Of a DNA stretch of 64,000 nucleotides, positions 8,453-17,151 are shown in pieces. The first letter of the stretch is position 1. Each line of letters starts with the position of its first letter. A program made the translations under genes and the position numbers. Location of the stretch: assembly GCA_963169325.1 (NCBI GenBank), contig CAUJEY010000295.1:1-64000 (forward strand), given 5' to 3'. Under the pieces are notes generated by a model, which saw only the letters and a list, made by a program, of their open reading frames with translations, did not search any database and was not told where the DNA came from. This stretch comes from Bacteroidota bacterium. Lineage in GTDB: Bacteria; Bacteroidota; Bacteroidia; Chitinophagales; Saprospiraceae.

Positions 8453-8709
8453 TTTAACGGTGAAGGTTGTTGTTGCTTTTTGTTTACCGCGCTGTTTTCA
8501 AGCGCGTTTGACAATAAGTGGAAGGCACCTTCACGGGGTACCCATGTTTTTGAAAAAAAAGTTTTGTGTTGCCAATTGTTATATCACCAACATCCTACTC
8601 AAGACGATACAAGAGGGGGGGCATTTCTTTAAGATAGAGTTTGGAAATCTATTTGGGTTCAAGGTCAGTGAACTAAAGGCTTTCCAAACCTCCAAACCCT
8701 GAAACCCAC
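8453..8709. other. Intergenic stretch without recognised gene
   Basis: 257 bases between a minus-strand gene start and another minus-strand gene end. It holds only short ORFs on the plus strand without plausible composition. No clear promoter box or hairpin was found. Confidence 0.5.
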
Positions 8710-9144
8710 TTAAAACTCAATCCAATACCCTTCCTCGCCGCGGCGGATCGGATACATTCCTGCGGAGATGATGTTTTGATCAAGTCCGGGAAGATCATTT
8801 TGTATGGATTCTGGCAGAAAATACGGTAGAGGTACCGGGAAAAGGGGGGCTTTGAAAAAAGCGCGCTCCGTGCAGGGCATCATTCCGTTTCGCGGAAAGA
8901 ATACCCGTAAACGCCCTTGGTCGCTAACGCTCAACAGGGCCTGTGCCAACGGGCAGCGGCGTTGTTTTTGGCGGGATACGGCCATGTCTTTGTAGTGGGT
9001 GGTGTTGATGCGGCAAATGCCGATGTTGACGCAGTTGCCATTGGCTTGCAGCACGCCGAATTCGACGTTTGCATGAATAAGGACGGAATCGATGGCCTGC
9101 TCGTGAGGACGAACATGCACATCACTGTGTGTGTAAGCGGTCAT
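8710..9144 (-). CDS. Conserved-looking small protein, function unknown
   Basis: 144 residues, no signal peptide. The N-terminal half is balanced and protein-like (MTAYTHSDVHVRPHEQAIDS, then HANVEFGVLQANGNCVNIGI). It contains three cysteines and several histidines, so metal binding is conceivable but not shown. The C-terminal half is Pro/Phe-rich. The antisense frames have less natural composition, which is why I prefer this strand. I do not recognise a family. Confidence 0.5.
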   Translation of the reverse strand: MTAYTHSDVHVRPHEQAIDSVLIHANVEFGVLQANGNCVNIGICRINTTHYKDMAVSRQKQRRCPLAQALLSVSDQGRLRVFFPRNGMMPCTERAFFKAPLFPVPLPYFLPESIQNDLPGLDQNIISAGMYPIRRGEEGYWIEF

Positions 9145-9363
9145 TAGGACGGGTGATGTTGCCGTTAAGAAATAGTGTTTGTCGGGTAGGCCGGTCTAAT
9201 CCGGAGATACCTATGCGGCGGATTAAAAATCAGGGAGAGGCGGATTAAATTGAAGCGTCAGATGTTTTTGCCGGAGGCGAAACATAAAGAAGAAAAGCCA
9301 AAAACTGTGCCGATTTTGGAGAACAAACCTATAATTACCGGATTTGGTGTACAGACAACACCC

Positions 9364-9579
9364 TCAAACCGTTCCATACAAATAAGCAAATACCCCAAAA
9401 AGGATACTGCCGATCAGTACACCCCAGGCAAGCGGTTTGTCGTCGCTGATTTTCAGCATAAACCCGCCGGCCACTATGCCGACGCCGACAAGGACGTAAT
9501 AGTGAATCAGAAATTGAAGCCCGAACAGGACGGCAAATACCAGCGCGATACGTGTAACAATGGGCCAAAGCATTTTCAT
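9364..9579 (-). CDS. Small membrane protein with two predicted transmembrane helices
   Basis: 71 residues. Two hydrophobic segments (about 6-36 and 50-70) flank a short polar linker (LKISDDKPLAWG), a typical small inner-membrane protein layout. The start is at 9579, with a second Met two codons later. It lies 58 bases from the end of the ABC exporter gene and in the same orientation, so co-transcription is possible. Function unknown. Confidence 0.6.
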   Translation of the reverse strand: MKMLWPIVTRIALVFAVLFGLQFLIHYYVLVGVGIVAGGFMLKISDDKPLAWGVLIGSILFGVFAYLYGTV

Positions 9580-9637
9580 GAAGATGTTAATTTTGTTCGG
9601 CGCGAAAGTCGGTATTTTTCGTCATTGTACATCTCCA

Positions 9638-11473
9638 TCACAAATACCCTTTTGCCTGCAAGCGAAACAACTCCGCGTATTTTCCACCTTTGGCCAGGAG
9701 TTCTTCGTGGCTGCCCAGTTCGAGCAGTTGACCATGTTCGAGAAACAGAATCCGGTCGGCCATCCGTACGGTACTGAAGCGGTGGCTGATGAGTACGGCT
9801 GCTTTACCTTTCATCAGTTCGGCGAAACGCAGAAACACTTCGTGTTCGGCGCGGGCATCGAGGGCGGCTGTCGGTTCGTCGAGGATCACGAGTTGGGCGT
9901 CGCGCATGTAAGCCCTGGCGAGGGCTACCTTTTGCCATTGTCCGCCGGAGAGTTCCACCCCGCCGAGGAAACGTTTTCCGAGCATTTGCCCGTATTTTTT
10001 AGGCAATACATCCACTACGGAATCGGCAAGGCTTTTTTGAGCGGCGCCTTCTATGCGGGGTTGATTTTCCCTTTCCGGAATATTGCCGACCGCGATATTT
10101 TCACCGGCGGTGAACATAAAGCGCACATAATCCTGAAAAATAATCCCGATTTCGCGGCGCAGGTCGTCGGGATCGTATTCGCGCAGGTCCACGCCGTCGA
10201 GCAGAATACGCCCTTCGGTGGGTTGGTACAGGTTGGCCAACAGTTTGACGATGGTGGTTTTGCCGGCGCCGTTTTCGCCGACCAGCGCAAGTTTTTCGCC
10301 CGGATGCAGGGTAAAACTGAGGTTTTTCAGCGCCCAGATGTCGCTTTCCGCGTATTTAAACCCGACATTATCGAAACGAAAACCTTCGCGAATGGGTCGC
10401 GGCACCTGCCGTTTGCCGTTGTGATTTTTCGACAACGGCTCCAGTTCCAGAAAATCGAATAAATCCTGCAGGTACAAAGACGTTTCTCCGATGCGCGAAA
10501 AACGGCTGACAATCCCCTGCAACAGTCCCTGCATGCGACTGAAAGCCCCGGCCAGGAATGTAAGCGTACCGAGGGTGATCAAGCCCAGCACCGTTTGGCC
10601 GACCACAAAAACATAAGCGGCATAGTAAGAAGCCGTACCGACGGCCGAGAAAAAGCTGCCCCAGGCGGCGCGGCGTACGGCGAGTTTTTGATTGGCCAAA
10701 AAATATTTATGTGAAATCACTTTGAAACGGTCGGCGATAAAATTTTCCATTCCGAAAATTTTGATCTCCTTCGCTGTTTCGTTGCTGGCGCCAATGTAGC
10801 GCAGGTAGTCGAGTTCGCGGCGTTCGGGTGTCCAGGAACGGGTAAGCGAGTACGATTCCTGGTTAAAACGGGTTTCGCCGATAAACGAGGGAATAACGGC
10901 TACCACCAGAATCAGTAGCAGCCAGGGGTTGAACGCCACCAGGCCGCCCGCGAGAAAAATCACCGTGATCAGGTCCTGCGCCTGCGAAAGCACCATACTC
11001 ATCAGGGCCGTGCGGCCTGCCGTTTGGGTGCGGGCGCGCTCGAGTTTGTCGTAAAAAGCAGCGTCTTCAAACTGGTACAAATCCAGCGTGGCTGCGTGCC
11101 GGATAATCCGCACGGAGGAGTCGTTGTTCACCAGGTCGCCCAACAAACTGTCGGTGAGCGTAATCGCGCGATTCAGCAGGCTGGATAGCACCGCCAGCCC
11201 GAGTTCCAGCCCTACCCAGAACCATAAGGGGTGCGCTGGTGTCGTAATGGTAGCGGCGCTTTGCGGATCGCCGATGGCTTTCACCACCAGATCGATGATC
11301 TCCTTGCCCACATAAAGCATGGATAAGGGCACGCCCGACTGTAACAGGCGCAGCGCGACGTTCCAGATGCTCAGGCTGGGTGAAACGGCCCAGATCATAC
11401 GGAAAAATCGTGGCACATTGCGCAGGGAGGAAAACTGCTCGGAAAATCCGGCGTTCTTTTTCGGTTGAGCCAT
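9638..11473 (-). CDS. ABC transporter, fused membrane and ATPase domains (MsbA/LmrA-type exporter)
   Basis: 611 residues, the usual size of a half-transporter that works as a homodimer. About six membrane segments occupy residues 30-330. The ATPase domain follows: Walker A GENGAGKTT (about 399-407), Q-loop IIFQDYV, signature LSGGQ, Walker B LVILDEPTAALD and the switch His in LISHRFSTV. Exporters of this kind move lipids, peptides or drugs across the inner membrane; the substrate here is not evident. It is divergent from the ferritin gene, with a heptamer array between them. Confidence 0.92.
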   Translation of the reverse strand: MAQPKKNAGFSEQFSSLRNVPRFFRMIWAVSPSLSIWNVALRLLQSGVPLSMLYVGKEIIDLVVKAIGDPQSAATITTPAHPLWFWVGLELGLAVLSSLLNRAITLTDSLLGDLVNNDSSVRIIRHAATLDLYQFEDAAFYDKLERARTQTAGRTALMSMVLSQAQDLITVIFLAGGLVAFNPWLLLILVVAVIPSFIGETRFNQESYSLTRSWTPERRELDYLRYIGASNETAKEIKIFGMENFIADRFKVISHKYFLANQKLAVRRAAWGSFFSAVGTASYYAAYVFVVGQTVLGLITLGTLTFLAGAFSRMQGLLQGIVSRFSRIGETSLYLQDLFDFLELEPLSKNHNGKRQVPRPIREGFRFDNVGFKYAESDIWALKNLSFTLHPGEKLALVGENGAGKTTIVKLLANLYQPTEGRILLDGVDLREYDPDDLRREIGIIFQDYVRFMFTAGENIAVGNIPERENQPRIEGAAQKSLADSVVDVLPKKYGQMLGKRFLGGVELSGGQWQKVALARAYMRDAQLVILDEPTAALDARAEHEVFLRFAELMKGKAAVLISHRFSTVRMADRILFLEHGQLLELGSHEELLAKGGKYAELFRLQAKGYL

Positions 11474-11561
11474 ACAGATGCTTTATCTTCGGGGTTTGTT
11501 AAATTTTGTTCCCAGCCTCTAAACTATAAAGGTCTAAAAAAGTTTCTTCACTCGCTTCCCC

Positions 11562-11639
11562 CTTCAAACTTCAAACTTCAAACTTCAAACTTCGAACTTC
11601 AAACTTCGAACTTCAAACTTCAAACTTCGAACTTCAAAC
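11562..11639. repeat. Heptamer array (AACTTCA/AACTTCG) before the ferritin gene
   Basis: About eleven 7-bp units end ten bases before the ferritin ATG, so the array must lie in the leader or promoter region. Only one orientation is present; no inverted arm is seen. The same unit occurs at 8320, 37845 and 61490. Confidence 0.92.
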
Positions 11640-11648
11640 GTACAAATC

Positions 11649-12164
11649 ATGCTTTCCAAAACAGTTCAATCCAAACTCAACGATCAAATCCAGAAAGAAG
11701 CGTTCGCTTCCCGCGCTTATTTAGCCATGGCTACCTGGGCCGAGCAGCAAAGCCTGCCCAATATCGCCAATTTTTTTTACAATAGTTCCAACGAAGAGCG
11801 CGATCACATGCTTCAGATTTTCCGGTACATCAACGCCAACGGCGGCACCGCCAAACTGGAGGAAAAGACGGGCAAAGTGAAGGAAAATTTTAAAAACGTG
11901 CTCGATGCCTTTAAACACGTGTACGATCTGGAACACGGCGTCACCTTATCCATAAACGAACTGGCCAGCTGGTGCCAGCAAAACGGCGAGCACGCCACCT
12001 ACTTTTTCCTGCAGGCTTTCGTGCTCGAACAGCAGGAGGCAGAGATAAAAGTCAACGAAATCATCACCGTCATCGAACGTATGGGTTTCGAGCCGCGCAA
12101 CTTGTTCTACTTAGACAAACAGTTTAAGAAGATCAATGAAGTGACGGTAGACGGTGGACGGTAG
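11649..12164 (+). CDS. ftnA: Ferritin (non-haem iron storage)
   Basis: 171 residues. Ferroxidase-site residues are visible in the expected helices: Glu in QKEAFASRAYLAM (about 16-28), the SNEERDHM motif (ExxH, about 48-55), LEHGVTLSINEL (about 97-108) and the QQEAEIK region (about 133-139). The protein oxidises Fe(II) and stores it as a mineral in a 24-subunit shell in the cytoplasm. The last residues, TVDGGR, and the TAG stop are encoded by the beginning of the GACGGT(A/G) array, so the native C terminus appears to have been replaced or extended by repeat DNA. Iron-dependent regulation is usual for the family, but no operator was identified. Confidence 0.93.
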   Translation: MLSKTVQSKLNDQIQKEAFASRAYLAMATWAEQQSLPNIANFFYNSSNEERDHMLQIFRYINANGGTAKLEEKTGKVKENFKNVLDAFKHVYDLEHGVTLSINELASWCQQNGEHATYFFLQAFVLEQQEAEIKVNEIITVIERMGFEPRNLFYLDKQFKKINEVTVDGGR

Positions 12165-12524
12165 GGACGGTGGACGGTGGACGGTGGACGGTGGACGGTG
12201 GACGGTGGACGGTGGACGGTAGACGGTAGACGGTGGACGGTGGACGGTGGATGGTGGACGGTGGACGGTGGATGGTGGACGGTGGACGGTGGACGGTGGA
12301 CGGTGGACGGTAGACGGTAGACGGTAGACGGTAGACGGTAGACGGTAGACGGTAGACGGTAGACGGTAGACGGTGGACGGTGGACGGTAGACGGTAGACG
12401 GTAGACGGTAGACGGTAGACGGCGGATGGTAGACGGCTGGCTTGCGTTGCAGGTGGCGCAGCCGCCTGCCAGCCGTCCACCGTCCACCGTCCACCGTCTA
12501 CCGTCCACCGTCTACCGTCCACCG
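12143..12524. repeat. Large GACGGT(G/A) heptamer array with inverted arm
   Basis: About forty 7-bp units run from 12143 to about 12432. An inner palindrome follows (GGCTGGC at 12435 pairing with GCCAGCC at 12468), then an inverted arm of CCGTCCA/CCGTCTA units to 12524. The array overlaps the ferritin stop and ends six bases from the stop of the convergent gene at 12531. Long ORFs through it are artefacts of the stop-free minus strand. Confidence 0.95.
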
Positions 12525-12530
12525 TAAATT

Positions 12531-13190
12531 TCAGAAACTTTTCAGCACCGCCATAGCCAGCGCCGTATTTTCCTCTTCCGGTGTCAATTCGCGCAACAGG
12601 GTAAGTGCGCGCGGGTTCGGGCCGGCTTTGCGGCCGGGATTGCCGAGTGTGACGGCAGCGGCATTACCCAACAGAAGGGGTGATTGGGCTTCGTCGGGGC
12701 GGTCGTCGAGCCGGGCCAGCAATCGCGAGCCTTTGCCCGGCGCCAGCAACGCACCGTCGACAAACAACCCGAAGGGCTGGCCGTCGAGCCAAATTTCCGT
12801 TTCGTTGCCTTTTTTACGGAAAATAAACTCCCGGTCGCTCGTACGGGCCAACGTAAGTTGCACCTTACCGGTACTTTGTGTAACATAACTTAGCACCGGT
12901 TCCTGGTAAATTGTGGTAATTTGGCCGGAAGAAACCGGATTGAACCAGCCCGGCTTTTTTTCATTAATCCGATTGAGCGACAGCAGGCTCAGCATTTCTT
13001 GGTCCCAGGGTACCAAGTTCGACGAATGCTTTTTTAAATGCGCGCGCAGCGACTCCAGTAAACGTTTGAAGGCCTTGCTCTCCGGATTCCAGGCAATCTG
13101 GCCAATGGTGCGGGCAATGAGGTAAACCACCCCGGTGACAAAAAATGCCGCGGTGAGTAATATGGTAAAAAGACCAAAAAGAACTTTCAT
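12531..13190 (-). CDS. Membrane-anchored protein of unknown function
   Basis: 219 residues with one N-terminal hydrophobic segment (about 4-27, VLFGLFTILLTAAFFVTGVV). The rest is soluble: a helical region around 38-60, a stretch rich in beta-like alternation (LSYVTQSTGKVQLTLARTSD, FIFRKKGNETEIWLDGQPFG) and a C-terminal helical segment (LLRELTPEEENTALAMAVLK). No known motif was recognised. The gene is convergent with ferritin, separated by the large array. Confidence 0.7.
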   Translation of the reverse strand: MKVLFGLFTILLTAAFFVTGVVYLIARTIGQIAWNPESKAFKRLLESLRAHLKKHSSNLVPWDQEMLSLLSLNRINEKKPGWFNPVSSGQITTIYQEPVLSYVTQSTGKVQLTLARTSDREFIFRKKGNETEIWLDGQPFGLFVDGALLAPGKGSRLLARLDDRPDEAQSPLLLGNAAAVTLGNPGRKAGPNPRALTLLRELTPEEENTALAMAVLKSF

Positions 13191-13348
13191 GTCAATTTAA
13201 GGTATAGCGGTATTTGATTCAAAGATGCAAAGTTGGTATTTAAGTGGGATGGCAAGACCTGATTGTTCGGCCAAATCCCGTTTATTATCGAAGAAAGTAC
13301 CGGAACCGAATTAATTGATAAAATCCCCGCTTGTTTAACGTTCTTGGT

Positions 13349-14491
13349 ATGATGGCTTATCAACCCGCCGATGAAATAACGCTCGTACACAGCGGAGCGG
13401 ACTATTTCGACCGCCTGATCCAACTTTTGGACGAGGCCCGGGAAACGATTCACCTGCAAACATACATTTTTGAAAATGACGAAACGGGGCAACTCGTCGT
13501 TCAGGCGCTAAAACGGGCCGCGGCGCGGGGCGTCTGCGTCAGGGTGTTGCTCGACCGGTTCGGTTCTAACCAATTGCCCCCCTCATTTGTTCAGGACCTG
13601 CTGTCGGCGGGTATCGAGTTTCGTTTTTTTGAACACATCATAGCCTTCTGGAAATGGCGCTTCGGGCGAACGCTTCACCATAAAGTAACCGTGGTGGATG
13701 CGTATTCCGCACTCATCGGCGGCATAAATATCGCCGACAAATACCGCGGGACCCCGGAAATGCCGGCATACCTCGATTTTGCCGTTCTGATTCGGGGAGA
13801 CGTATGCGCACACCTGTTTCAAATGTGCAACAGTATTTTTTTACAACAATACTGGAAAAGAAAATATCCGGTCATCCCCGTTCAAAAAGTAAATCCGGAA
13901 ACCCACCCCGCCGGGCTGGTGCGTTTCCGCCAGAACGATTGGATGCGGGGCAGAAGCGAAATATACCAAAGCTACCGGCAAGCCATTATCGGCGCCCGGC
14001 ATTCGTTGATCATTGTTGCCAGTTATTTTCTGCCCAGCTATACCCTCCAGCAGCGCCTGGCTAAGACGGCCCGCCGCGGGGTGGAGATAAAAATCCTGCT
14101 CACCGGCCTTGTTGACGTGTATCTGTCCGGATTGGCAGAAGAACACCTGACGGCCTGGATGGTGAGTAAAGGAATCCGGGTTTTCCACTGGAACCAATCG
14201 GTGATGCACGGGAAAGCCATTCTGTCCGACCGCCGCCTGGCCGGCATAGGCTCCTACAACATCAATCGCCTGAGCCGGATTCGAAGCATGGAACTGAACG
14301 TCGATATTCTGGACCCCGTTTTCACACGCAGTTTCGCCGAATATCTCGACGAATTACTGCATCACCAATGCACAGAAATTACCGCCGAAACCCTGAAACC
14401 CCGAAGCCGTTGGCAAAAATGGAAAGCACAATTGGCGTACTACCTGGTGTATTTTCTGATGCGAGTGCTATTTCCGCAAATAAGAGGTTGA
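13349..14491 (+). CDS. Phospholipase D / cardiolipin synthase-like protein
   Basis: About 380 residues from the ATG at 13349 (13352 is equally possible; an upstream TTG at 13331 is less likely). Two HKD motifs identify the PLD superfamily: HHKVTVVD in the N-terminal half and MHGKAILSD in the C-terminal half, each followed by the expected GGINIAD or GSYNINR turn. Bacterial enzymes of this size make cardiolipin from phosphatidylglycerol or hydrolyse phosphodiesters. The long N-terminal membrane region of ClsA is missing, so it resembles the ClsB-type layout. The TGA stop is followed at once by a TTAAATGTGGTCAAT repeat. Confidence 0.85.
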   Translation: MMAYQPADEITLVHSGADYFDRLIQLLDEARETIHLQTYIFENDETGQLVVQALKRAAARGVCVRVLLDRFGSNQLPPSFVQDLLSAGIEFRFFEHIIAFWKWRFGRTLHHKVTVVDAYSALIGGINIADKYRGTPEMPAYLDFAVLIRGDVCAHLFQMCNSIFLQQYWKRKYPVIPVQKVNPETHPAGLVRFRQNDWMRGRSEIYQSYRQAIIGARHSLIIVASYFLPSYTLQQRLAKTARRGVEIKILLTGLVDVYLSGLAEEHLTAWMVSKGIRVFHWNQSVMHGKAILSDRRLAGIGSYNINRLSRIRSMELNVDILDPVFTRSFAEYLDELLHHQCTEITAETLKPRSRWQKWKAQLAYYLVYFLMRVLFPQIRG

Positions 14492-14526
14492 TTAAATGTG
14501 GTCAATGTGTGTTAAATGTGGTCAAT
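14492..14526. repeat. Short copy of the ATTGACCAC nonamer family
   Basis: Two units of TTAAATGTGGTCAATG-type sequence, the reverse complement of ATTGACCACATT. The same family is found at 32636-32710 and 43953-44012. It begins directly after a stop codon. Confidence 0.75.
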
Positions 14527-14695
14527 AGCAATTGCTTGTTTTTCCCTGCTTAGAGCAAACCGCAGCGTGAACAGGTTCTTTTCAGATGCCAAACATAGGC
14601 CCGGAAAACCAAATGCCGGCAAAGTTGTTTGGCGTAGCATCCCCGGCAATTGCACCTTGGGGTTCATTGGGGGAATTACCCACACGCACACCACC

Positions 14696-15631
14696 ATGAC
14701 CGACCACATCATAGAAATAAAAAACCTCCACAAATCCTTCGGCGATTTCAAAGCGCTCGACGGGTTTAACCTGAGCGTAAAACGCGGCGAAATTTTCGGC
14801 TTCCTGGGCTCCAACGGCGCCGGGAAATCGACGACCATCCGCTGTATGTTGTCGCTGATAAAACCCGACGCGGGCGAGATATTATTTAACGGCGCCGCTA
14901 CCCGGCTCGACCCAAACGGTTTTCTCCGCAAAGTGGGTTGTATTATTGAAAAGCCGGATTTCTACCTCAACCTCACGGCCCTCAAAAATCTGGAAATAAG
15001 TATTCGGATGTACGGCATCAAGCCTAAAAAGCAGGTGCTGGCGGCGATAATTGACCTGGTCGGACTCAGCGGCCGCGAAAACCAGGCGGTAAAAACCTAT
15101 TCTCAGGGTATGAAACAACGCCTCGGCATCGCTCAAGCGTTGCTGCACGATCCCGAATTGGTCATTCTCGACGAGCCGACCAACGGGCTCGATCCCAAAG
15201 GCATTATCGATTTGCGCAACATTATTCAACGGCTGAAAACGGAATTTCAAAAGACGGTGATCGTGTCGTCGCATATTTTATCTGAAATTGAATTGATCGC
15301 CGATAGTTTTTGTATCATCGATAAAGGAAAAACGATCATACAGGGCAATACCGCCGAAATGCTTTCCGAAAAGGACATGCTGGTGAGTATAGAAACGGAC
15401 CGGATTCCGGAGTTGCTGCAATTCCTCCGGCAATCGGGGCGCGAGGTCACGGCGCCCGTCAATGGCGAAAACTACCTGACCATCAGAGCCGGGCGGGAGG
15501 AGATTCCGCTGATTCACCGGGAAGTGGTGCAAAGCGGCCTGCCGGTGTATGGATTTTATCCCCGGAAAAAACTCGAAGACCTGTTTTTGAATCTCACCCA
15601 AAACACCCCTGCCGATGCTGGAGTTAATTAA
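14696..15631 (+). CDS. ABC-2 type transporter ATP-binding protein
   Basis: 311 residues from the ATG at 14696. An upstream in-frame extension to 14516 runs through repeat sequence and lacks family likeness, so it is rejected. Motifs: Walker A GSNGAGKSTT, a YSQGMKQRLGIAQALL signature region, Walker B LVILDEPTNGLDP and the switch His in VSSHILSEIE. A C-terminal regulatory segment of about 90 residues follows. It energises the permease encoded by the next gene, which it overlaps by 17 bases. Substrate unknown. Confidence 0.92.
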   Translation: MTDHIIEIKNLHKSFGDFKALDGFNLSVKRGEIFGFLGSNGAGKSTTIRCMLSLIKPDAGEILFNGAATRLDPNGFLRKVGCIIEKPDFYLNLTALKNLEISIRMYGIKPKKQVLAAIIDLVGLSGRENQAVKTYSQGMKQRLGIAQALLHDPELVILDEPTNGLDPKGIIDLRNIIQRLKTEFQKTVIVSSHILSEIELIADSFCIIDKGKTIIQGNTAEMLSEKDMLVSIETDRIPELLQFLRQSGREVTAPVNGENYLTIRAGREEIPLIHREVVQSGLPVYGFYPRKKLEDLFLNLTQNTPADAGVN

Positions 15632-16454
15632 GATTGAGTCGTACAAAATTGCCGCAAAACCGCGGTCCTACATCGGCTTTGCAGCCATTTTTGCCATTGT
15701 CGTCCTGATTCAGATCGCCTTGTTTGCCGACGGGCAGGCTTACCTGGATTTTCTGATTCAATCGCTGAACCAGTCGTTTCAGATAGAAGGGATGGGTTTC
15801 AACGGCAATATGGTCGGTTTCATCATCCTGCAAACCCTGATCATACAAATGCCGCTGCTCGTGGCGCTCGTATCCGGCGACGCTATTTCGGGCGAAATAC
15901 AGGGCGGCACCATTCGGTCGTTGCTGACGAAGCCGGTATCGAGAAGCCGCATTGTGTGGGCCAAATTTATTGCCGCAGAGTTGTACACCTTTTTGCTCAT
16001 CTTATGGTTGGGTATCCTGGCCTGGCTCGGTTCGTTGCTGTTTTTTGGAAACGGCGACCTGGTGGTGCTGAAAAGCGATTCCCTGGTGATTGTGCGCGCC
16101 GCCGACACGGTGTGGCGTTTTCTTGCCGCCTTTGGTGTGGCGTTTTTGAGCTTGTCGGTCGTGGTAGCCCTGTCCTTCCTGCTCTCCGCTTTTTCTGAAA
16201 ATTCTATTGCGCCGATTATCATCACGATGAGTATTATCCTGCTTTTCACGATCATCGGCACCTTTGATATACCCATTTTCAACGCGGTAAAACCCTTTCT
16301 TTTTACCACTCACATGATCATCTGGCGCAACTTTTTCGACCGGCCGCTGCCGCTGACACAAATTGCCGCCTCGGTCGGTATTTTAATTGTCCATATTACC
16401 GCATTTCTATCCGTCACCCTGATTTATTTTAACAGAAAAGATATCACACAATAA
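15615..16454 (+). CDS. ABC-2 type transporter permease
   Basis: 279 residues with six predicted membrane helices (first at about 20-40, others between 70 and 275) and the cytoplasmic motif SGDAISGEIQGGTIRSLLTK that is typical of ABC-2 permeases of the NatB/GldF type. It overlaps the ATPase gene by 17 bases and the next gene by one base (TAATG), so the three form one operon. In Bacteroidota related permeases can belong to gliding machinery, but the adjacent GldG partner is absent, so I call it a general ABC-2 permease. Confidence 0.9.
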   Translation: MLELIKIESYKIAAKPRSYIGFAAIFAIVVLIQIALFADGQAYLDFLIQSLNQSFQIEGMGFNGNMVGFIILQTLIIQMPLLVALVSGDAISGEIQGGTIRSLLTKPVSRSRIVWAKFIAAELYTFLLILWLGILAWLGSLLFFGNGDLVVLKSDSLVIVRAADTVWRFLAAFGVAFLSLSVVVALSFLLSAFSENSIAPIIITMSIILLFTIIGTFDIPIFNAVKPFLFTTHMIIWRNFFDRPLPLTQIAASVGILIVHITAFLSVTLIYFNRKDITQ

Positions 16455-17143
16455 TGAAAAACGCACTGTATGTGATCTTGCTGCTGTCCGGTATACATTT
16501 GCAGGCGCAGACCCCCAATCAGACCCTGCACAAGGCTTACCAACAGTTTGGCAAGGTAAAATCCTTCAAGAGCGAGGTGAAAATTTATTTTGACCTGCCA
16601 TCCGTGAGTATAGAAGACATGTCGGGCAAGGCATTTTACAAAGCCCCTTCCAAATTCCGGATCCGGCTGAAAGGTATCGCGTTTTTGCCCAAAGACAATC
16701 CGTTCAATGTATTTGCCCTGATTAAAGATTCTACGCAATATGCCTCGGTGGGGAACGGCAGCGAAACGATCGGCGCTGAAACCTGTAAAATCATCAGCGT
16801 GATCCCGAATGGCGATTCCGATATCATAATGGCGAAAATCTGGATCGGGACGACATCCAATTGTCCGCTGAAAATGCAGATCACTTCGCGCACCAACGGT
16901 GTGGTGTTGATTGAAAATACGTACGGCCGTTTTGCCAAAAATTCGCTGCCCGATAAAATGCGCTTTACCGTGGATATGAATAAATTTAAAGTGCCCAAAG
17001 CGATGGCTGTGGATATTAACAATACGCCGAAAAAAACAGCCACTTCAACGGAAAAACCGAAAGGCACGATAGAATTTGTGTTTGCCAACTATACGCTGAA
17101 CGTGGTGGTAGATGATAGTGTTTTTAAGGAAGATGGTAAATAA
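16454..17143 (+). CDS. LolA-like outer-membrane lipoprotein-sorting protein
   Basis: 229 residues. Signal peptide about 1-18 ending LQAQ. The mature part resembles the LolA/LolB fold: an N-terminal helix (NQTLHKAYQQFGKVKSFKSE), repeated long strands and a C-terminal segment ending TIEFVFANYTLNVVVDDSVF, as in proteins that shuttle lipids or lipoproteins in the periplasm. Translational coupling (one-base overlap) to the ABC-2 permease suggests that transporter and periplasmic protein work on the same, perhaps lipid-linked, substrate. That link is inference. Confidence 0.7.
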   Translation: MKNALYVILLLSGIHLQAQTPNQTLHKAYQQFGKVKSFKSEVKIYFDLPSVSIEDMSGKAFYKAPSKFRIRLKGIAFLPKDNPFNVFALIKDSTQYASVGNGSETIGAETCKIISVIPNGDSDIIMAKIWIGTTSNCPLKMQITSRTNGVVLIENTYGRFAKNSLPDKMRFTVDMNKFKVPKAMAVDINNTPKKTATSTEKPKGTIEFVFANYTLNVVVDDSVFKEDGK

Positions 17144-17151
17144 TATAAAAC

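Noticed and set aside
9250-9777. Plus-strand ORF of 175 residues
   Set aside because: It overlaps the better supported small membrane protein and the ABC exporter end; Pro/Lys-rich and unlike a folded protein.
12107-12522. Three minus-strand ORFs of 127-133 residues with STVHRPP-type repeats
   Set aside because: They are translations of the stop-free strand of the heptamer array in all frames. No start context, no natural composition.
14516-14695. N-terminal extension of the ABC ATPase
   Set aside because: Runs through repeat DNA and lacks family similarity; ATG 14696 fits the family start.
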